The notes under the pieces: model-generated
The model's database searches: none
Told to the model about the DNA's origin: nothing
What the model saw: the letters and a program-made list of their open reading frames with translations, nothing else
Position numbers and translations under genes: made by a program
DNA from: Cylindrospermum sp. FACHB-282
Lineage (GTDB): Bacteria > Cyanobacteriota > Cyanobacteriia > Cyanobacteriales > Nostocaceae
Length of the DNA: 64,000 bases
Assembly (NCBI RefSeq): GCF_014697195.1
Contig: NZ_JACJRJ010000028.1
Span: forward strand, 1 to 64,000
Direction: 5' to 3'
Shown here: in pieces, positions 10,400 through 18,519 of the stretch
How positions within the stretch are numbered: position 1 is the stretch's first letter
How the letters are laid out: every line of letters starts with the position of its first letter

Positions 10400-10669
10400 A
10401 TGAAAAATATTACTAGTTTGCTGATATCTGTAGTTATAGCTGTTTGGGTTGTGGCGATCGCGATTATCTCTGTTCAAAACGCCACCCCTGTATCGTTAAA
10501 GTTTTTGATATTCCAATCGGTGCAAATCCCAATGGGTTTGGTGCTGGCTTTTAGCGCTGCGGTGGGATTGATAGGAATGGCGGTTTTGCAGCCTCTCTGG
10601 GGGTTGGGTGAGTCTCAGTCTAGAGTTGATGAGGATGCAGAGTTTTTTGTTGATGATGAGGATTTTTAG
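10400..10669 (+). CDS. LapA-domain (DUF1049) small membrane protein
   Basis: 89 residues with two hydrophobic segments (about 5-25 and 40-65), an intervening SVQNATPVSLKF turn typical of the LapA/DUF1049 family, and a short acidic C-terminal tail (VDEDAEFFVDDEDF). Members sit in the inner membrane; in E. coli LapA acts with LapB in lipopolysaccharide assembly, but the cyanobacterial role is not known. The start ATG is at 10400. The 3' end of this gene, including the acidic tail codons, is repeated about 700 bp downstream beyond the toxin-antitoxin pair. Confidence 0.8.
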   Translation: MKNITSLLISVVIAVWVVAIAIISVQNATPVSLKFLIFQSVQIPMGLVLAFSAAVGLIGMAVLQPLWGLGESQSRVDEDAEFFVDDEDF

Positions 10670-10705
10670 GAGTTTTTTTCACGCAGAGGCGCAAAGGCGC
10701 AGAGA
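10625..10705. repeat. Direct repeat, left copy (lapA-like 3' end plus GCGCAAAGGCGC motif)
   Basis: This stretch covers the last codons of the LapA-like gene (GATGCAGAGTTTTTTGTTG and onwards) and the CGCAGAGGCGCAAAGGCGC repeat. A near-identical copy lies at 11322-11405, so the ParE/ParD-like cassette is bracketed by direct repeats of about 80 bp. Confidence 0.85.
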
Positions 10706-10707
10706 AG

Positions 10708-10986
10708 TTAATCGGGATAGCGTTTTGAGGTGTGGAGAACTCGCAGAATTTCTACTGTTTCTTCTTTGACTCGGTAAATGAGTATATACGGTGAGTTAGA
10801 AATTATCAGTTCCCTTGTCCCCTCTACACGTCCAGATTTCCCCATAAAGGGATAATTTTCTAGTTGATTGGCAGCATTTTGAATCTTCAATATTAGTTCC
10901 GGTGCTGCTGTGGGATTGTCTTTGAGAATGTAACTATGTGCCTGTTCTAAGTTACGCAGCGCCCGACGTAGCCATCTAATCTGCAT
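10708..10986 (-). CDS. RelE/ParE superfamily toxin
   Basis: About 92 residues beginning MQIRWLRRALRNLEQ, with the superfamily pattern: an N-terminal strand, two helices (AHSYILKDNPTAAPELILKI), then GKSGRVEGTRELIISNSPYILIYRV and the terminal VEILRVLHTSKRYPD. ParE members poison DNA gyrase and RelE members cut ribosome-bound mRNA. The R-E-L and HT(S/R)K(R)YP features fit the ParE side better. The ATG at 10986 overlaps the antitoxin stop by 11 bp; a TTG five codons upstream is possible. Toxin follows antitoxin, the usual ParDE order. Confidence 0.87.
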   Translation of the reverse strand: MQIRWLRRALRNLEQAHSYILKDNPTAAPELILKIQNAANQLENYPFMGKSGRVEGTRELIISNSPYILIYRVKEETVEILRVLHTSKRYPD

Positions 10987-11218
10987 GGGTAAGTCTGGCA
11001 AATGTGGCTTTTACTTCTTCATCACTAGCAAAGTCTCCAGCATCAGCTTCAGCAATACCTTTTTGAATCTCTTCGATTTGCCATTGATACATTTCTAAAT
11101 AAGCGGCTACTGCTTCATTTAAAACGTAACTGCGATCGCGGTTCATCCCTGTGGCAATTGTATCAAGTGCGGTTTTTTTCTCGCTGTCTATCCGAAAGGT
11201 AATATTTTCTTTGCTCAT
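10976..11218 (-). CDS. ParD/CopG-type ribbon-helix-helix antitoxin
   Basis: 80 residues. The N-terminus (ENITFRIDSEKKTALDTIATGMNRD) is a ribbon-helix-helix DNA-binding domain, and the C-terminal part, rich in Glu and Asp (EEIQKGIAEADAGDF), is the kind of tail that wraps the toxin. It should neutralise the ParE-like product and repress the shared promoter upstream of 11218. The two coding frames overlap, so translation is coupled. Confidence 0.87.
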   Translation of the reverse strand: MSKENITFRIDSEKKTALDTIATGMNRDRSYVLNEAVAAYLEMYQWQIEEIQKGIAEADAGDFASDEEVKATFARLTHAD

Positions 11219-11321
11219 CGCCTCACCAGATCAATCTGTATTGCATAATATCATATTGCCTTATTTTGTATTGCAATGCAAGTAATAGGAGGTGCAATCA
11301 CCTACCGTGGGGCATAGCCCA

Positions 11322-11405
11322 TCGCGTTTAGATGAAGATGCAGAGTTTTTTGTTGATGATGAAGATTTTTAGGGTTTTGGTTTCGCGCAAAGGCGCAAAG
11401 GCGCA
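11322..11405. repeat. Direct repeat, right copy (duplicated lapA-like 3' end)
   Basis: TTTAGATGAAGATGCAGAG and the following bases repeat the 3' end of the LapA-like gene with a few changes (GAGG to GAAG). They are followed again by GCGCAAAGGCGCAAAGGCGC. No coding frame continues upstream, so it is a scar and not a second gene. Confidence 0.85.
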
Positions 11406-11453
11406 CCAGAGGAAGGGGCTAAAATCTAAATTGTGTGTTTTAAATGAAAATCT

Positions 11454-12260
11454 TTGGCTTACGATAATATTTGCCGCTACCTCACCGATAATTACCCGTT
11501 ATCTTTTGTGCAATGGTTAATTGCAGAAGATATCAATAAAATTGAGGTACTACCGACTGAGTTACCTATTCAACCGATTCGTTGTGATGCATTGTTTCTG
11601 CTACCGACATTAAATCGCATTCTGTATCTAGAAATTCAAACTTCGCCAAAATCTGATCCACCCATGCCAATACGGATGTTAGATTATTGGTTGAGGATTT
11701 ACCGTAAATATTCGTGTCCTGTACAACAGGTAGTGATTTTTCTCCAGGAGACAAATTCACCTGATGTTTTTGTTGATAGTTTAATAGTAGAGAATACACG
11801 GCATCAATACCAAGTGATCAGGGTATGGGAACAAGAAAGCGAACCTCTTTTACAAGTTCCCGCTTTATTACCATTAGCAGTTTTAGCCAAGACAGATGAA
11901 CCAAATAAATTACTACAGCAAGTTGCTTTAGCTATAGATAAAATTGAAGAACAGCCGCAGCAAAAGAATATTGCAGCTTGTGTAGAAGTATTGGCTAGTT
12001 TGAAGTTTGATAAACAATTAATTCAACAATATCTCCGGGAGGAACTTATGCAAGAAGCACCCATGTATCAAGAAATTATTAAGCGCGGTAAATTAGAGCT
12101 TGTTATCCGCCAGTTGAAACGTCGTGTTGGGGAGATTTCGCCAAAGTTAGCGTCACAAATTAAAGAGTTATCAGGTGAAAAATTAGATGATCTTTCCGAA
12201 GCACTTTTAGATTTTTCTCAACCTTCTGATTTAGTAACTTGGATGGATAATCAAGGGTAA
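11454..12260 (+). CDS. Rpn/DUF4351 family PD-(D/E)XK nuclease
   Basis: 268 residues of the recombination-promoting nuclease (Rpn, transposase_31-like) family common in cyanobacteria. The N-terminal nuclease domain (about 1-130) opens with MAYDNICRYL; the catalytic positions appear as Asp in IRCDALFL and the E-x-Q of LEIQTS. The C-terminal domain (about 199-268) is the DUF4351 type: RGKLELVIRQLKRRVG, then IKELSGEKLDDLSEALLDF. The start is a TTG at 11454; no in-frame ATG gives a full domain. An internal ATG at 12048 has a near-perfect ribosome binding site, described separately. E. coli Rpn proteins are DNases with anti-phage activity, so a defence role is plausible but inferred here. Confidence 0.85.
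   Translation: MAYDNICRYLTDNYPLSFVQWLIAEDINKIEVLPTELPIQPIRCDALFLLPTLNRILYLEIQTSPKSDPPMPIRMLDYWLRIYRKYSCPVQQVVIFLQETNSPDVFVDSLIVENTRHQYQVIRVWEQESEPLLQVPALLPLAVLAKTDEPNKLLQQVALAIDKIEEQPQQKNIAACVEVLASLKFDKQLIQQYLREELMQEAPMYQEIIKRGKLELVIRQLKRRVGEISPKLASQIKELSGEKLDDLSEALLDFSQPSDLVTWMDNQG
12048..12260 (+). CDS. Possible internally started small protein (Rpn C-terminal domain alone)
   Basis: Within the Rpn gene, GGGAGG at 12037-12042 is followed five bases later by an in-frame ATG, giving a 70-residue product starting MQEAPMYQEI that is the C-terminal DUF4351 domain alone. In E. coli, Rpn genes are reported to make such a short intragenic form that acts as antitoxin to the full-length nuclease. The signal here is strong, but expression is inferred. 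The independent copy at 12296 begins at the equivalent codon. Confidence 0.4.
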   Translation: MQEAPMYQEIIKRGKLELVIRQLKRRVGEISPKLASQIKELSGEKLDDLSEALLDFSQPSDLVTWMDNQG

Positions 12261-12295
12261 AATCTTGGCAGAGTTGAAATCTCAGAGAGGAATTA

Positions 12296-12520
12296 ATGGA
12301 AGAAGCCCCAAAGTATCAAGAGATTTTTCAAAAAGGCATGAACATTGGTAAATTGGAAATTATTTTCCGTAAAATCAATCGGCGCTTTGGGGTAATTTTA
12401 CCAGAATTAGAGTCACAAATCAAAGAATTATCAAATCAACAGTTAGATGCACTTGTGGATGTATTTTTAGATTTTTCACAACTGTCTGATTTGGTAGATT
12501 GGATGGCTAATCAAGGGTAA
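12296..12520 (+). CDS. Stand-alone DUF4351 domain, tandem copy of the Rpn C-terminus
   Basis: 74 residues starting MEEAPKYQEI. They align over the full length with residues 199-268 of the Rpn protein just upstream (RKINRRFGVILPELESQIKELS against RQLKRRVGEISPKLASQIKELS, and the same LDFSQ..DLV.WM.NQG ending). It has its own GAGAGG five bases before the ATG and starts exactly where the internal start of the upstream gene lies. It lacks any nuclease domain. It may be a truncated duplicate or a functional free antitoxin; the conserved frame, ribosome site and stop argue against simple decay. Confidence 0.65.
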   Translation: MEEAPKYQEIFQKGMNIGKLEIIFRKINRRFGVILPELESQIKELSNQQLDALVDVFLDFSQLSDLVDWMANQG

Positions 12521-12555
12521 GATGGTTTACTATATTTTTACTTTGAAAAGAAATT

Positions 12556-13377
12556 ATGATTGAGCAAGAATTGACTTGGGATGAATGGGTAGAAGAGTTA
12601 ACAATGGCATCAGGCGGAAAAATTGACTATTGTTATCTTGATGAAGACTATGCAAAAGTTCAACACCCTGAACTTTACGAGTATTACCAGATGGGATATG
12701 ACGTTAATGATCTCGTCAGTGAAAAGTTAATGAGTTATGAAGGCGGGGATGTAGAAATTTGGCTAGATCCAGATGAACCTGATGATAATCAATTGGATGC
12801 GATCTTATCCAATACTGAGTTTTATCACACCTTCTCTGAAGAAATTAAAAGTTTAAGAGTTCTCAATAGCATCCTGATTTCTGGTGATAAGACTCAAAAA
12901 AGTCTCAAAAGGCAAATTTATATTGGTGCAATCACTTGTCTTGAAACTTATTTGTCTGACGCGTTTATCAACACGGTTTTATCAGACCAAGAATATATTA
13001 AATCTTTCTTCTATTCATTTAAAGACTTTAAAAAACAAAAATTGGGAATGAATGAGTTATTTAACTACCTTGATAAAGCAGAAGAAATAGCAAAAAAAAC
13101 TATGCTGGAAATCATATACCATAACTTGCCAAAAGTTAGCGAAATGTACAAAGCAATTCTAAATATTTCATTTCCCGAAAGCGGCAAAATTTACAAATAT
13201 ATAGCTACTAGACATGATTTAGTCCATAGAAATGGAAAAACTAAAGATAGTAAAAAGATTCTTATTGATGAATCAATCGTTAATGAAGTAATCAACAATA
13301 TTGAAAACTTTGTAACCGAAATTGACCAAATGTTGCAAGAAAAGAAGAAATCTTCTGAAGTTGGAGAGACAGTCTAA
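12556..13377 (+). CDS. HEPN-domain protein (RX4H)
   Basis: 273 residues. The N-terminal part (1-110) is acidic and unrecognised (DEDYAKVQHPELYEYYQMGYD). The C-terminal part (about 110-255) resembles the HEPN proteins of the MAE_28990/RiboL-PSP group: a helical region with YIGAITCLETYLSD and the motif RHDLVH (Arg219 to His224), the RX4H pair that is catalytic in HEPN ribonucleases. It follows the Rpn domain copy by 35 bp on the same strand and may share its transcript. The family includes toxins and abortive-infection effectors; a cognate nucleotidyltransferase is not next to it. AT-rich relative to core genes. Confidence 0.7.
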   Translation: MIEQELTWDEWVEELTMASGGKIDYCYLDEDYAKVQHPELYEYYQMGYDVNDLVSEKLMSYEGGDVEIWLDPDEPDDNQLDAILSNTEFYHTFSEEIKSLRVLNSILISGDKTQKSLKRQIYIGAITCLETYLSDAFINTVLSDQEYIKSFFYSFKDFKKQKLGMNELFNYLDKAEEIAKKTMLEIIYHNLPKVSEMYKAILNISFPESGKIYKYIATRHDLVHRNGKTKDSKKILIDESIVNEVINNIENFVTEIDQMLQEKKKSSEVGETV

Positions 13378-13445
13378 TACTGTTCTGTACTTCCAGTATC
13401 AGTAATCCTAGACTTCTTGACAAAACAAAACGCTTATTTGCTTTC

Positions 13446-13490
13446 TTCTTAGCGCCTTTGCGCCTTTGCGTGAGACAAAAAACAGCGATC
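13446..13490. repeat. Dispersed CGCCTTTGCG repeat copy
   Basis: TTAGCGCCTTTGCGCCTTTGCG followed by TGAGACAAAAAACAGCGAT belongs to the same repeat family as copies near 10681, 11383, 18527, 36975, 56225, 57190 and 57920. It separates the HEPN gene from the DUF433 gene. Confidence 0.75.
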
Positions 13491-13546
13491 AGGTAGTACG
13501 GTAAGCAGTTAAAATAGAAAACAAAACCAGCCTACCTTTAAACAAT

Positions 13547-13762
13547 ATGCAGTATCAAAATATTATTACCATTGAACCAGGAAAACGAGGTGGGAAACCT
13601 TGTATTCGTGGGATGCGAATTACCGTATATGATGTTTTATCATATCTTGCTTCCGGCATGACTTATGAGGAAATATTTAGTGATTTTCCTTATTTGACAC
13701 AAGAAGATATCCTAGCTTGTCTCAGCTATGCCGTTGATAGAGAACGGGAAACTGTTAAATAA
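13547..13762 (+). CDS. DUF433 protein (putative VapB-type antitoxin)
   Basis: 71 residues: ITIEPGKRGGKPCIRGMRITVYDVL, then YLASGMTYEEIFSDFPYLTQEDILACLSYA, the complete DUF433 winged-helix pattern. These usually precede a DUF5615 PIN-like toxin gene. Here the next gene is a DUF29 protein, so the expected toxin is absent and this looks like an orphan antitoxin or DNA-binding regulator. Start at ATG 13547. Confidence 0.85.
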   Translation: MQYQNIITIEPGKRGGKPCIRGMRITVYDVLSYLASGMTYEEIFSDFPYLTQEDILACLSYAVDRERETVK

Positions 13763-13781
13763 ACTCACTCACCAGCAAGTT

Positions 13782-14213
13782 ATGAGCGCAACATATCAAA
13801 CAGATTTCAACTTTTGGATAGAACAAACAGCCCAACTATTGCGGGAAAATCGCTGGCAAGAAATTGATAAAGAACATTTAATTGAGGAGATTTCCGACTT
13901 GGGTAAAAGTGAAAAGCGAGCAATTTATAGTCAACTAATTCGCTTGCTTTTACATTTGCTCAAATGGCAATATCAACCCCAGCGGCGCTCAGATAGTTGG
14001 CTAGATTCTATCACTGATGCTCGTACCCAAATTGAATTAACTATTAAAGATAGTCCCAGTCTTAAAAAGTATCCGACAGAACAACTTGAAGAAAGCTATG
14101 AAAGAGCACGTCGGCAAGCTACGAAACAAACAGGATTACTAATTTCTGTATTTCCAGAAAATTGCCCATATTCTTTAGATTTAGTATTAAATGAAGACTG
14201 GCTACCTGAATAA
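13782..14213 (+). CDS. DUF29 family protein
   Basis: About 143 residues from MSATYQTDFNFWIEQTAQLL, with the DUF29 hallmarks IDKEHLIEEISDLGKSEKRA, LLLHLLKWQYQPQRRS.SW and a closing FPENCPYSLDLVLNEDWLP. Function is unknown. The family is greatly expanded in cyanobacteria. I start it at the ATG at 13782, 19 bp after the DUF433 stop; the open frame reaches back to 13728 but that part overlaps DUF433. A paralogue lies at 55589-56044. Confidence 0.85.
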   Translation: MSATYQTDFNFWIEQTAQLLRENRWQEIDKEHLIEEISDLGKSEKRAIYSQLIRLLLHLLKWQYQPQRRSDSWLDSITDARTQIELTIKDSPSLKKYPTEQLEESYERARRQATKQTGLLISVFPENCPYSLDLVLNEDWLPE

Positions 14214-14255
14214 AAAATTAAAAATTTATTAATTAATAATTAACAAAGTAACTAG

Positions 14256-14282
14256 AAAAAAGGGCAGGTACAAAACCCACCC
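14256..14282 (-). terminator. Intrinsic terminator of ndhD
   Basis: On the minus strand GGGTGGGT pairs with ACCTGCCC (two G-U pairs in RNA) and is followed by six T. It lies about 30 bp after the ndhD stop. Confidence 0.65.
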
Positions 14283-14313
14283 TCAAAGCAATATTAATTT
14301 AAACCATCAATTG

Positions 14314-15891
14314 CTAATTACCAATTATCGGCGCACTCAAAGAAACATTTTGCACTTCTTTTTGTGCTGTTAGTGTCGGCACAGAATCACGCAATCTTGC
14401 TGTCAATTGTACAGTTGTAGCGTCGTACATTTGAGTTAGCAACTTGGGATAGAAACCAATACCAATAATTGGAATCAACAAACAGGCGATGATAAAGACT
14501 TCGCGGGGTTCAGCATCTATCAAAGCTTGATGAGAAACTAATTCTTCGTTCTCTTCACCGTAGAAGATTTCCCGCAACATTGACAGCAGATAAATTGGAG
14601 TTAAAATCACCCCAACTGCCATCAAGAAAATCACAATGACTTTGAATGTAGGGCTATAAGCATCGCTAGTAGCAAAGCCAACAAATATCATTAATTCTGC
14701 CACAAAACCGCTCATTCCTGGCAATGCTAAAGAAGCCATTGAACAAGTGGTGAACATAGCGAAAATCTTCCGCATTCTCTTACCAACACCACCCATTTCA
14801 TCCAACATTAGGGTGTGTGTCCGGTCATAAGTTGCGCCTACAAGGAAGAACAAACTCGCCCCAATCAACCCGTGGGAAACCATTTGTAACACTGCCCCAC
14901 TCAATCCCAAATCGGTGAAGGAGGCAATACCAATGAGGACAAAGCCCATGTGGGAAATTGAGGAATAGGCAATTTTACGTTTAAGGTTGCGCTGGGCAAA
15001 GGATGTTAGCGCGGCGTAGATGATATTTACTACCCCCAAAACCACTAACACAGGCGCAAAATAAGCGTGGGCATCGGGGAGCATTTGAGCATTCATCCGA
15101 ATTAAGGCGTAACCGCCCATTTTCAGCAGAATACCAGCCAGCAACATGTGTACCGGCGCTGTAGCTTCACCGTGGGCATCAGGTAGCCAGGTGTGCAAGG
15201 GAATAATCGGCAACTTGACGGCGTAAGCAATCAGGAAGCCTGAATAAAGTAACAGTTGAAGATTGAGGGCGAAGTCCTTCAGCCCTAGGGCTTGCATATC
15301 AAAGGTGACTGTACCGCCATAAAATCCCATTGTCAGGGCAGACAGTAAAATAAATAGCGACCCGCCAGCGGTGTATAAGATGAACTTAGTCGCTGCGTAT
15401 TGCCGCTTTTTACCTCCCCAAATCGACAACAAAAAGTATATCGGTACTAGTTCCAGTTCCCACACCAGGAAAAATAACAGCATATCCTGGACGGCGAAAA
15501 CGGCAATTTGACCGCCATACATTGCCAAAATCAAGAAGAAGAAGAGTTTCGGCTTAAAGGTCACAGGCCAGGCTGCTAAAATCGCCAGGGTGGTAATGAA
15601 TCCTGTCAAGATAATTAGGGGCATGGACAAGCCATCTGCCCCTACTGACCAATTCAAACCGAGTTGTGGTACCCAGGGGTAACTCTCCACCAGCTGCAAA
15701 TCGGGATTGGAGAAATCATACCCAGTATAAAAGGCGTAAACAATCAGTGCAAAATCTATCAGCCCGACGATGAGGGAATACCAGCGCACTGTTTTGCCAT
15801 CTTTATCTGGGATGATGGGAAGCAGTAGTGACGCCGCTATTGGGAACAGAATAATCGTCGTCAGCCACGGGAAATTAGCTATATTCATCAC
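14314..15891 (-). CDS. ndhD: NAD(P)H-quinone oxidoreductase chain 4 (NdhD, NDH-1)
   Basis: Antiporter-like proton-pumping subunit of the thylakoid NDH-1 complex, used in respiration and cyclic electron flow. 525 residues with about 14 membrane helices. Conserved features include the helix-5 glutamate in [13 protein letters not shown], the lysine-bearing [13 protein letters not shown], the loop [30 protein letters not shown] and the terminal region with EIFYGEE. The ndhF gene lies upstream on the same strand, but 2.7 kb away because an unrelated gene sits in between. The association with ndhF and rbcR points to the ndhD1 type (NDH-1L/respiratory complex), which is inferred from order. Confidence 0.95.
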   Translation of the reverse strand: MMNIANFPWLTTIILFPIAASLLLPIIPDKDGKTVRWYSLIVGLIDFALIVYAFYTGYDFSNPDLQLVESYPWVPQLGLNWSVGADGLSMPLIILTGFITTLAILAAWPVTFKPKLFFFLILAMYGGQIAVFAVQDMLLFFLVWELELVPIYFLLSIWGGKKRQYAATKFILYTAGGSLFILLSALTMGFYGGTVTFDMQALGLKDFALNLQLLLYSGFLIAYAVKLPIIPLHTWLPDAHGEATAPVHMLLAGILLKMGGYALIRMNAQMLPDAHAYFAPVLVVLGVVNIIYAALTSFAQRNLKRKIAYSSISHMGFVLIGIASFTDLGLSGAVLQMVSHGLIGASLFFLVGATYDRTHTLMLDEMGGVGKRMRKIFAMFTTCSMASLALPGMSGFVAELMIFVGFATSDAYSPTFKVIVIFLMAVGVILTPIYLLSMLREIFYGEENEELVSHQALIDAEPREVFIIACLLIPIIGIGFYPKLLTQMYDATTVQLTARLRDSVPTLTAQKEVQNVSLSAPIIGN

Positions 15892-16349
15892 AATCAGTCT
15901 GCAATTAAAATCATGTTTGGCAAAAAGTCACTAGTTATTAACTAACAGCTTTTTGGCGGTTTTGCCTTCATTGTTAGGTTGATTTAATCAAATTGGCAAT
16001 CCCTCATTCTGCTTTCGAGGAGTCTTTTTTAACATCTGATGTACGGAATGTAGGGTGGAATACTCCCAGTTCAGTCAAAAGTTTACCCTACATCAAAGAC
16101 GATATCACCAATCATCGACATCCTGGGAATCCTCAAATGTCAGAATCAGGATTTTCAGGATTAGAGGATTAACAGGATTTTTGTAATTTTTCAAGGGGAT
16201 AGAGGGTCAATATTTGCTTTGGCAAAATTTAGAATTTCGATAGTTCTTTGAATAATCTGATCGGCATCAGCTTCTATAATATTAGGATCGGTATTATATA
16301 TTACTTTTACAAAAAAAAAGTGGTAAAATAGTCCAATTGTTATTTTGCG
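15892..16349. other. Intergenic region between ndhD and the HEPN gene
   Basis: About 460 bp with no gene. An inverted repeat (ATGTAGGGT at 16048-16056, ACCCTACAT at 16085-16093) and an AGGATT-rich stretch at 16145-16185 (CAGGATTTTCAGGATTAGAGG) stand out. The last 100 bp before the HEPN gene are strongly AT-rich. The ndhD promoter, if it has its own, would be here on the minus strand. Confidence 0.5.
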
Positions 16350-18482
16350 ATGAATATGATTATTTTCTATAAGGTTAGTTTGTGGACTAAAATATATCTA
16401 TTTAATGTAGCTGCAATCATGATAAAAAATATTGAAATCTTAAAAAAGATATGGCGAGAAAGATGCGAATTAATTAAAAACAATGAAACAGGAGATTATA
16501 GTCGTCATTTATTGCTAATATTGCAAGATTTACACGAAGAGATTTATGTCAATAAAGATCATTTTGCCAAAAGTCAATATGGAAAAAAGTTTTTTGAAAT
16601 ATCTCTATGTAATTACTGCGTTTTTTTCACTAATACTAAAGATAATCAAGGGCAAGGATTTGATTTGCCAACGCAAAAAGAGTTAAATAAGCTAAAAAGA
16701 GATTGGGCAGCAAAGGTAAACCAGGAATTATCTTTTATTGTTGAGACTTTATCCAAGGATAATAAAACTGGAGGTAAATTTAAATTAGAAGACTTTCTAA
16801 TATTAATTAGAAATATAGAAAATAAATTAACCTCAGTAAAAAACTTTGAACTGACTCTTAAATTATTATACAAACAACTCCTTGAAAGTAAACCAGATGA
16901 TCAGCAAATCCAATTTCTCGTAGACACAATAATTTTACTTTTTAATAGGAAAGGAATCTTATCTATAGAAGACATATTAGATAGTCAGTTTGAAGATTTT
17001 AAAGATATAAATCAAGATTATTTAATTCCAAGGGTATGGGGATCACCATCACAAAATCAAAAATCATCTGACGAGTATAGGGAAGAACTTAAACTATATT
17101 ATGAAAATCTCAGTTTTGAACAAAGACTTTATTTTTTAAATAAGATTTATTGCCAAGATCCTCAAAAATATCAAGTCATTTTTTGGATAAAAGGTATTCA
17201 ATTTGAAAATAAATTTAATATTGGAAATGTCTATTTTTATAGTCCAAAAAGGCATGGCAAAAAAATTAAAAATGAAGATAATTTAGACGATTGTTTACAA
17301 AAATGGGAAAATAAATCACATTATTGTGTAGCAATTGATATACAAGGTATAGACAGCAAATTTATGGCAATTAGAGCCAAACAGATGGCTGAAAGAACTA
17401 TAGCTGCTTTATCAACGCGAAAAATGAAAGAACAGCCTATTATTTTATCAGATGATTTTTTGATATGTGATATCACAGGAAAAATACAAGATTTCAAGTT
17501 TAAAGGACGTAGAGACAATACAATAATTAATGAAGAAAATTCTATCGAAACACAAAATCAACGATTAAGAATAGGTAGCTGGATATCTTCTGAAACTATA
17601 TGTCACCCAACTGTAGAAAAATGGTTTACATCTATCGATTTATACAGACAGGCATCTGAATCTTTACAAAGTTCTCAAGAATTGTTAAATTCATGGTTTG
17701 CTATAGAAAAGTTTTCTGCTGACTCTGGGGTGGTTTCTACAAGACTGCCTAATTTATCAACTGATTTAAAGAAGCTTAACATTAAGCTTTTTTTAGAAAC
17801 TATAGATTTATGGGTTGGAAACGATGATGCTATTAAAACAGTTCAGTTACTTCTAGTGTTTAGTGAGTTAAGAATTTTCTTACATAAAGAAGCTCGAAAT
17901 GCTTTAATAGAATTTACTAGACCAATAATACTTAGTAATCAACTGCCAAAATTTTTTGTAGAAGAATATATATCCGATCCTAATCAGCCATCATTAGTAG
18001 AATATATTTCCAGTGATTTACTCAATTATTTTTACAACGATGTTGAGCTTAGTATAGAAAAATTTGTAGAAAAACTACCTGCAATAAAAAAAGAATTAGA
18101 GAAACATGATAAAAAAATACCTACATACCTTGAGACTTGTTATGAGGTTTATTATAACCCTCTTGATTGTGAAAAATACATATTAGAAAAAATTTTTGAA
18201 ATTAAAAGTAATATTTATAATATTTACCGGATCCGTAATATGCTTGTTCATTCAAGTAATACGCAAAGTAAGCTACTAGATTATTATTCAAAACGTAGTA
18301 GAGAGTATTGCTTTGCACTTTTAAATTCTATTGGATACAGAATATGTACAACCTCAGACGATGCAGAAATTATGTCATTGGAATTTTATTTTAGAGAGAT
18401 AATTATTGACGCAAATATTGCTTTAGAAGCGGTAAAAGATAAGAAAACAATGGACAAGTTTAGAAAATGGGCTTTATCGTAA
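16350..18482 (+). CDS. Large protein with a C-terminal HEPN-like domain (ApeA-like candidate)
   Basis: 710 residues, not closely recognisable. The middle contains RAKQMAERTIAALSTRK and a helical stretch (SIDLYRQASESLQSSQELLNSWFAIEKF). The C-terminal 130 residues include YRIRNMLVHSS, an RX4H pair (Arg629, His634) in the helix context seen in ApeA-type HEPN ribonucleases. The large N-terminal region matches nothing I know. The gene is strikingly AT-rich, with Asn/Lys/Ile-rich coding unlike both flanking ndh genes, and lies on the opposite strand between ndhF and ndhD, which suggests acquisition by transfer. Start is uncertain: ATG 16350 or ATG 16419. An RNA-targeting defence role is inference. 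Confidence 0.65.
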   Translation: MNMIIFYKVSLWTKIYLFNVAAIMIKNIEILKKIWRERCELIKNNETGDYSRHLLLILQDLHEEIYVNKDHFAKSQYGKKFFEISLCNYCVFFTNTKDNQGQGFDLPTQKELNKLKRDWAAKVNQELSFIVETLSKDNKTGGKFKLEDFLILIRNIENKLTSVKNFELTLKLLYKQLLESKPDDQQIQFLVDTIILLFNRKGILSIEDILDSQFEDFKDINQDYLIPRVWGSPSQNQKSSDEYREELKLYYENLSFEQRLYFLNKIYCQDPQKYQVIFWIKGIQFENKFNIGNVYFYSPKRHGKKIKNEDNLDDCLQKWENKSHYCVAIDIQGIDSKFMAIRAKQMAERTIAALSTRKMKEQPIILSDDFLICDITGKIQDFKFKGRRDNTIINEENSIETQNQRLRIGSWISSETICHPTVEKWFTSIDLYRQASESLQSSQELLNSWFAIEKFSADSGVVSTRLPNLSTDLKKLNIKLFLETIDLWVGNDDAIKTVQLLLVFSELRIFLHKEARNALIEFTRPIILSNQLPKFFVEEYISDPNQPSLVEYISSDLLNYFYNDVELSIEKFVEKLPAIKKELEKHDKKIPTYLETCYEVYYNPLDCEKYILEKIFEIKSNIYNIYRIRNMLVHSSNTQSKLLDYYSKRSREYCFALLNSIGYRICTTSDDAEIMSLEFYFREIIIDANIALEAVKDKKTMDKFRKWALS

Positions 18483-18519
18483 ATAATTTTAATATCCATT
18501 TTTTAAACCAAACTCTTAA

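Noticed and set aside
11332-11520. 62-codon frame before the Rpn gene
   Set aside because: It is made of the duplicated lapA-like end read in another frame plus the GCGCAAAGG repeat.
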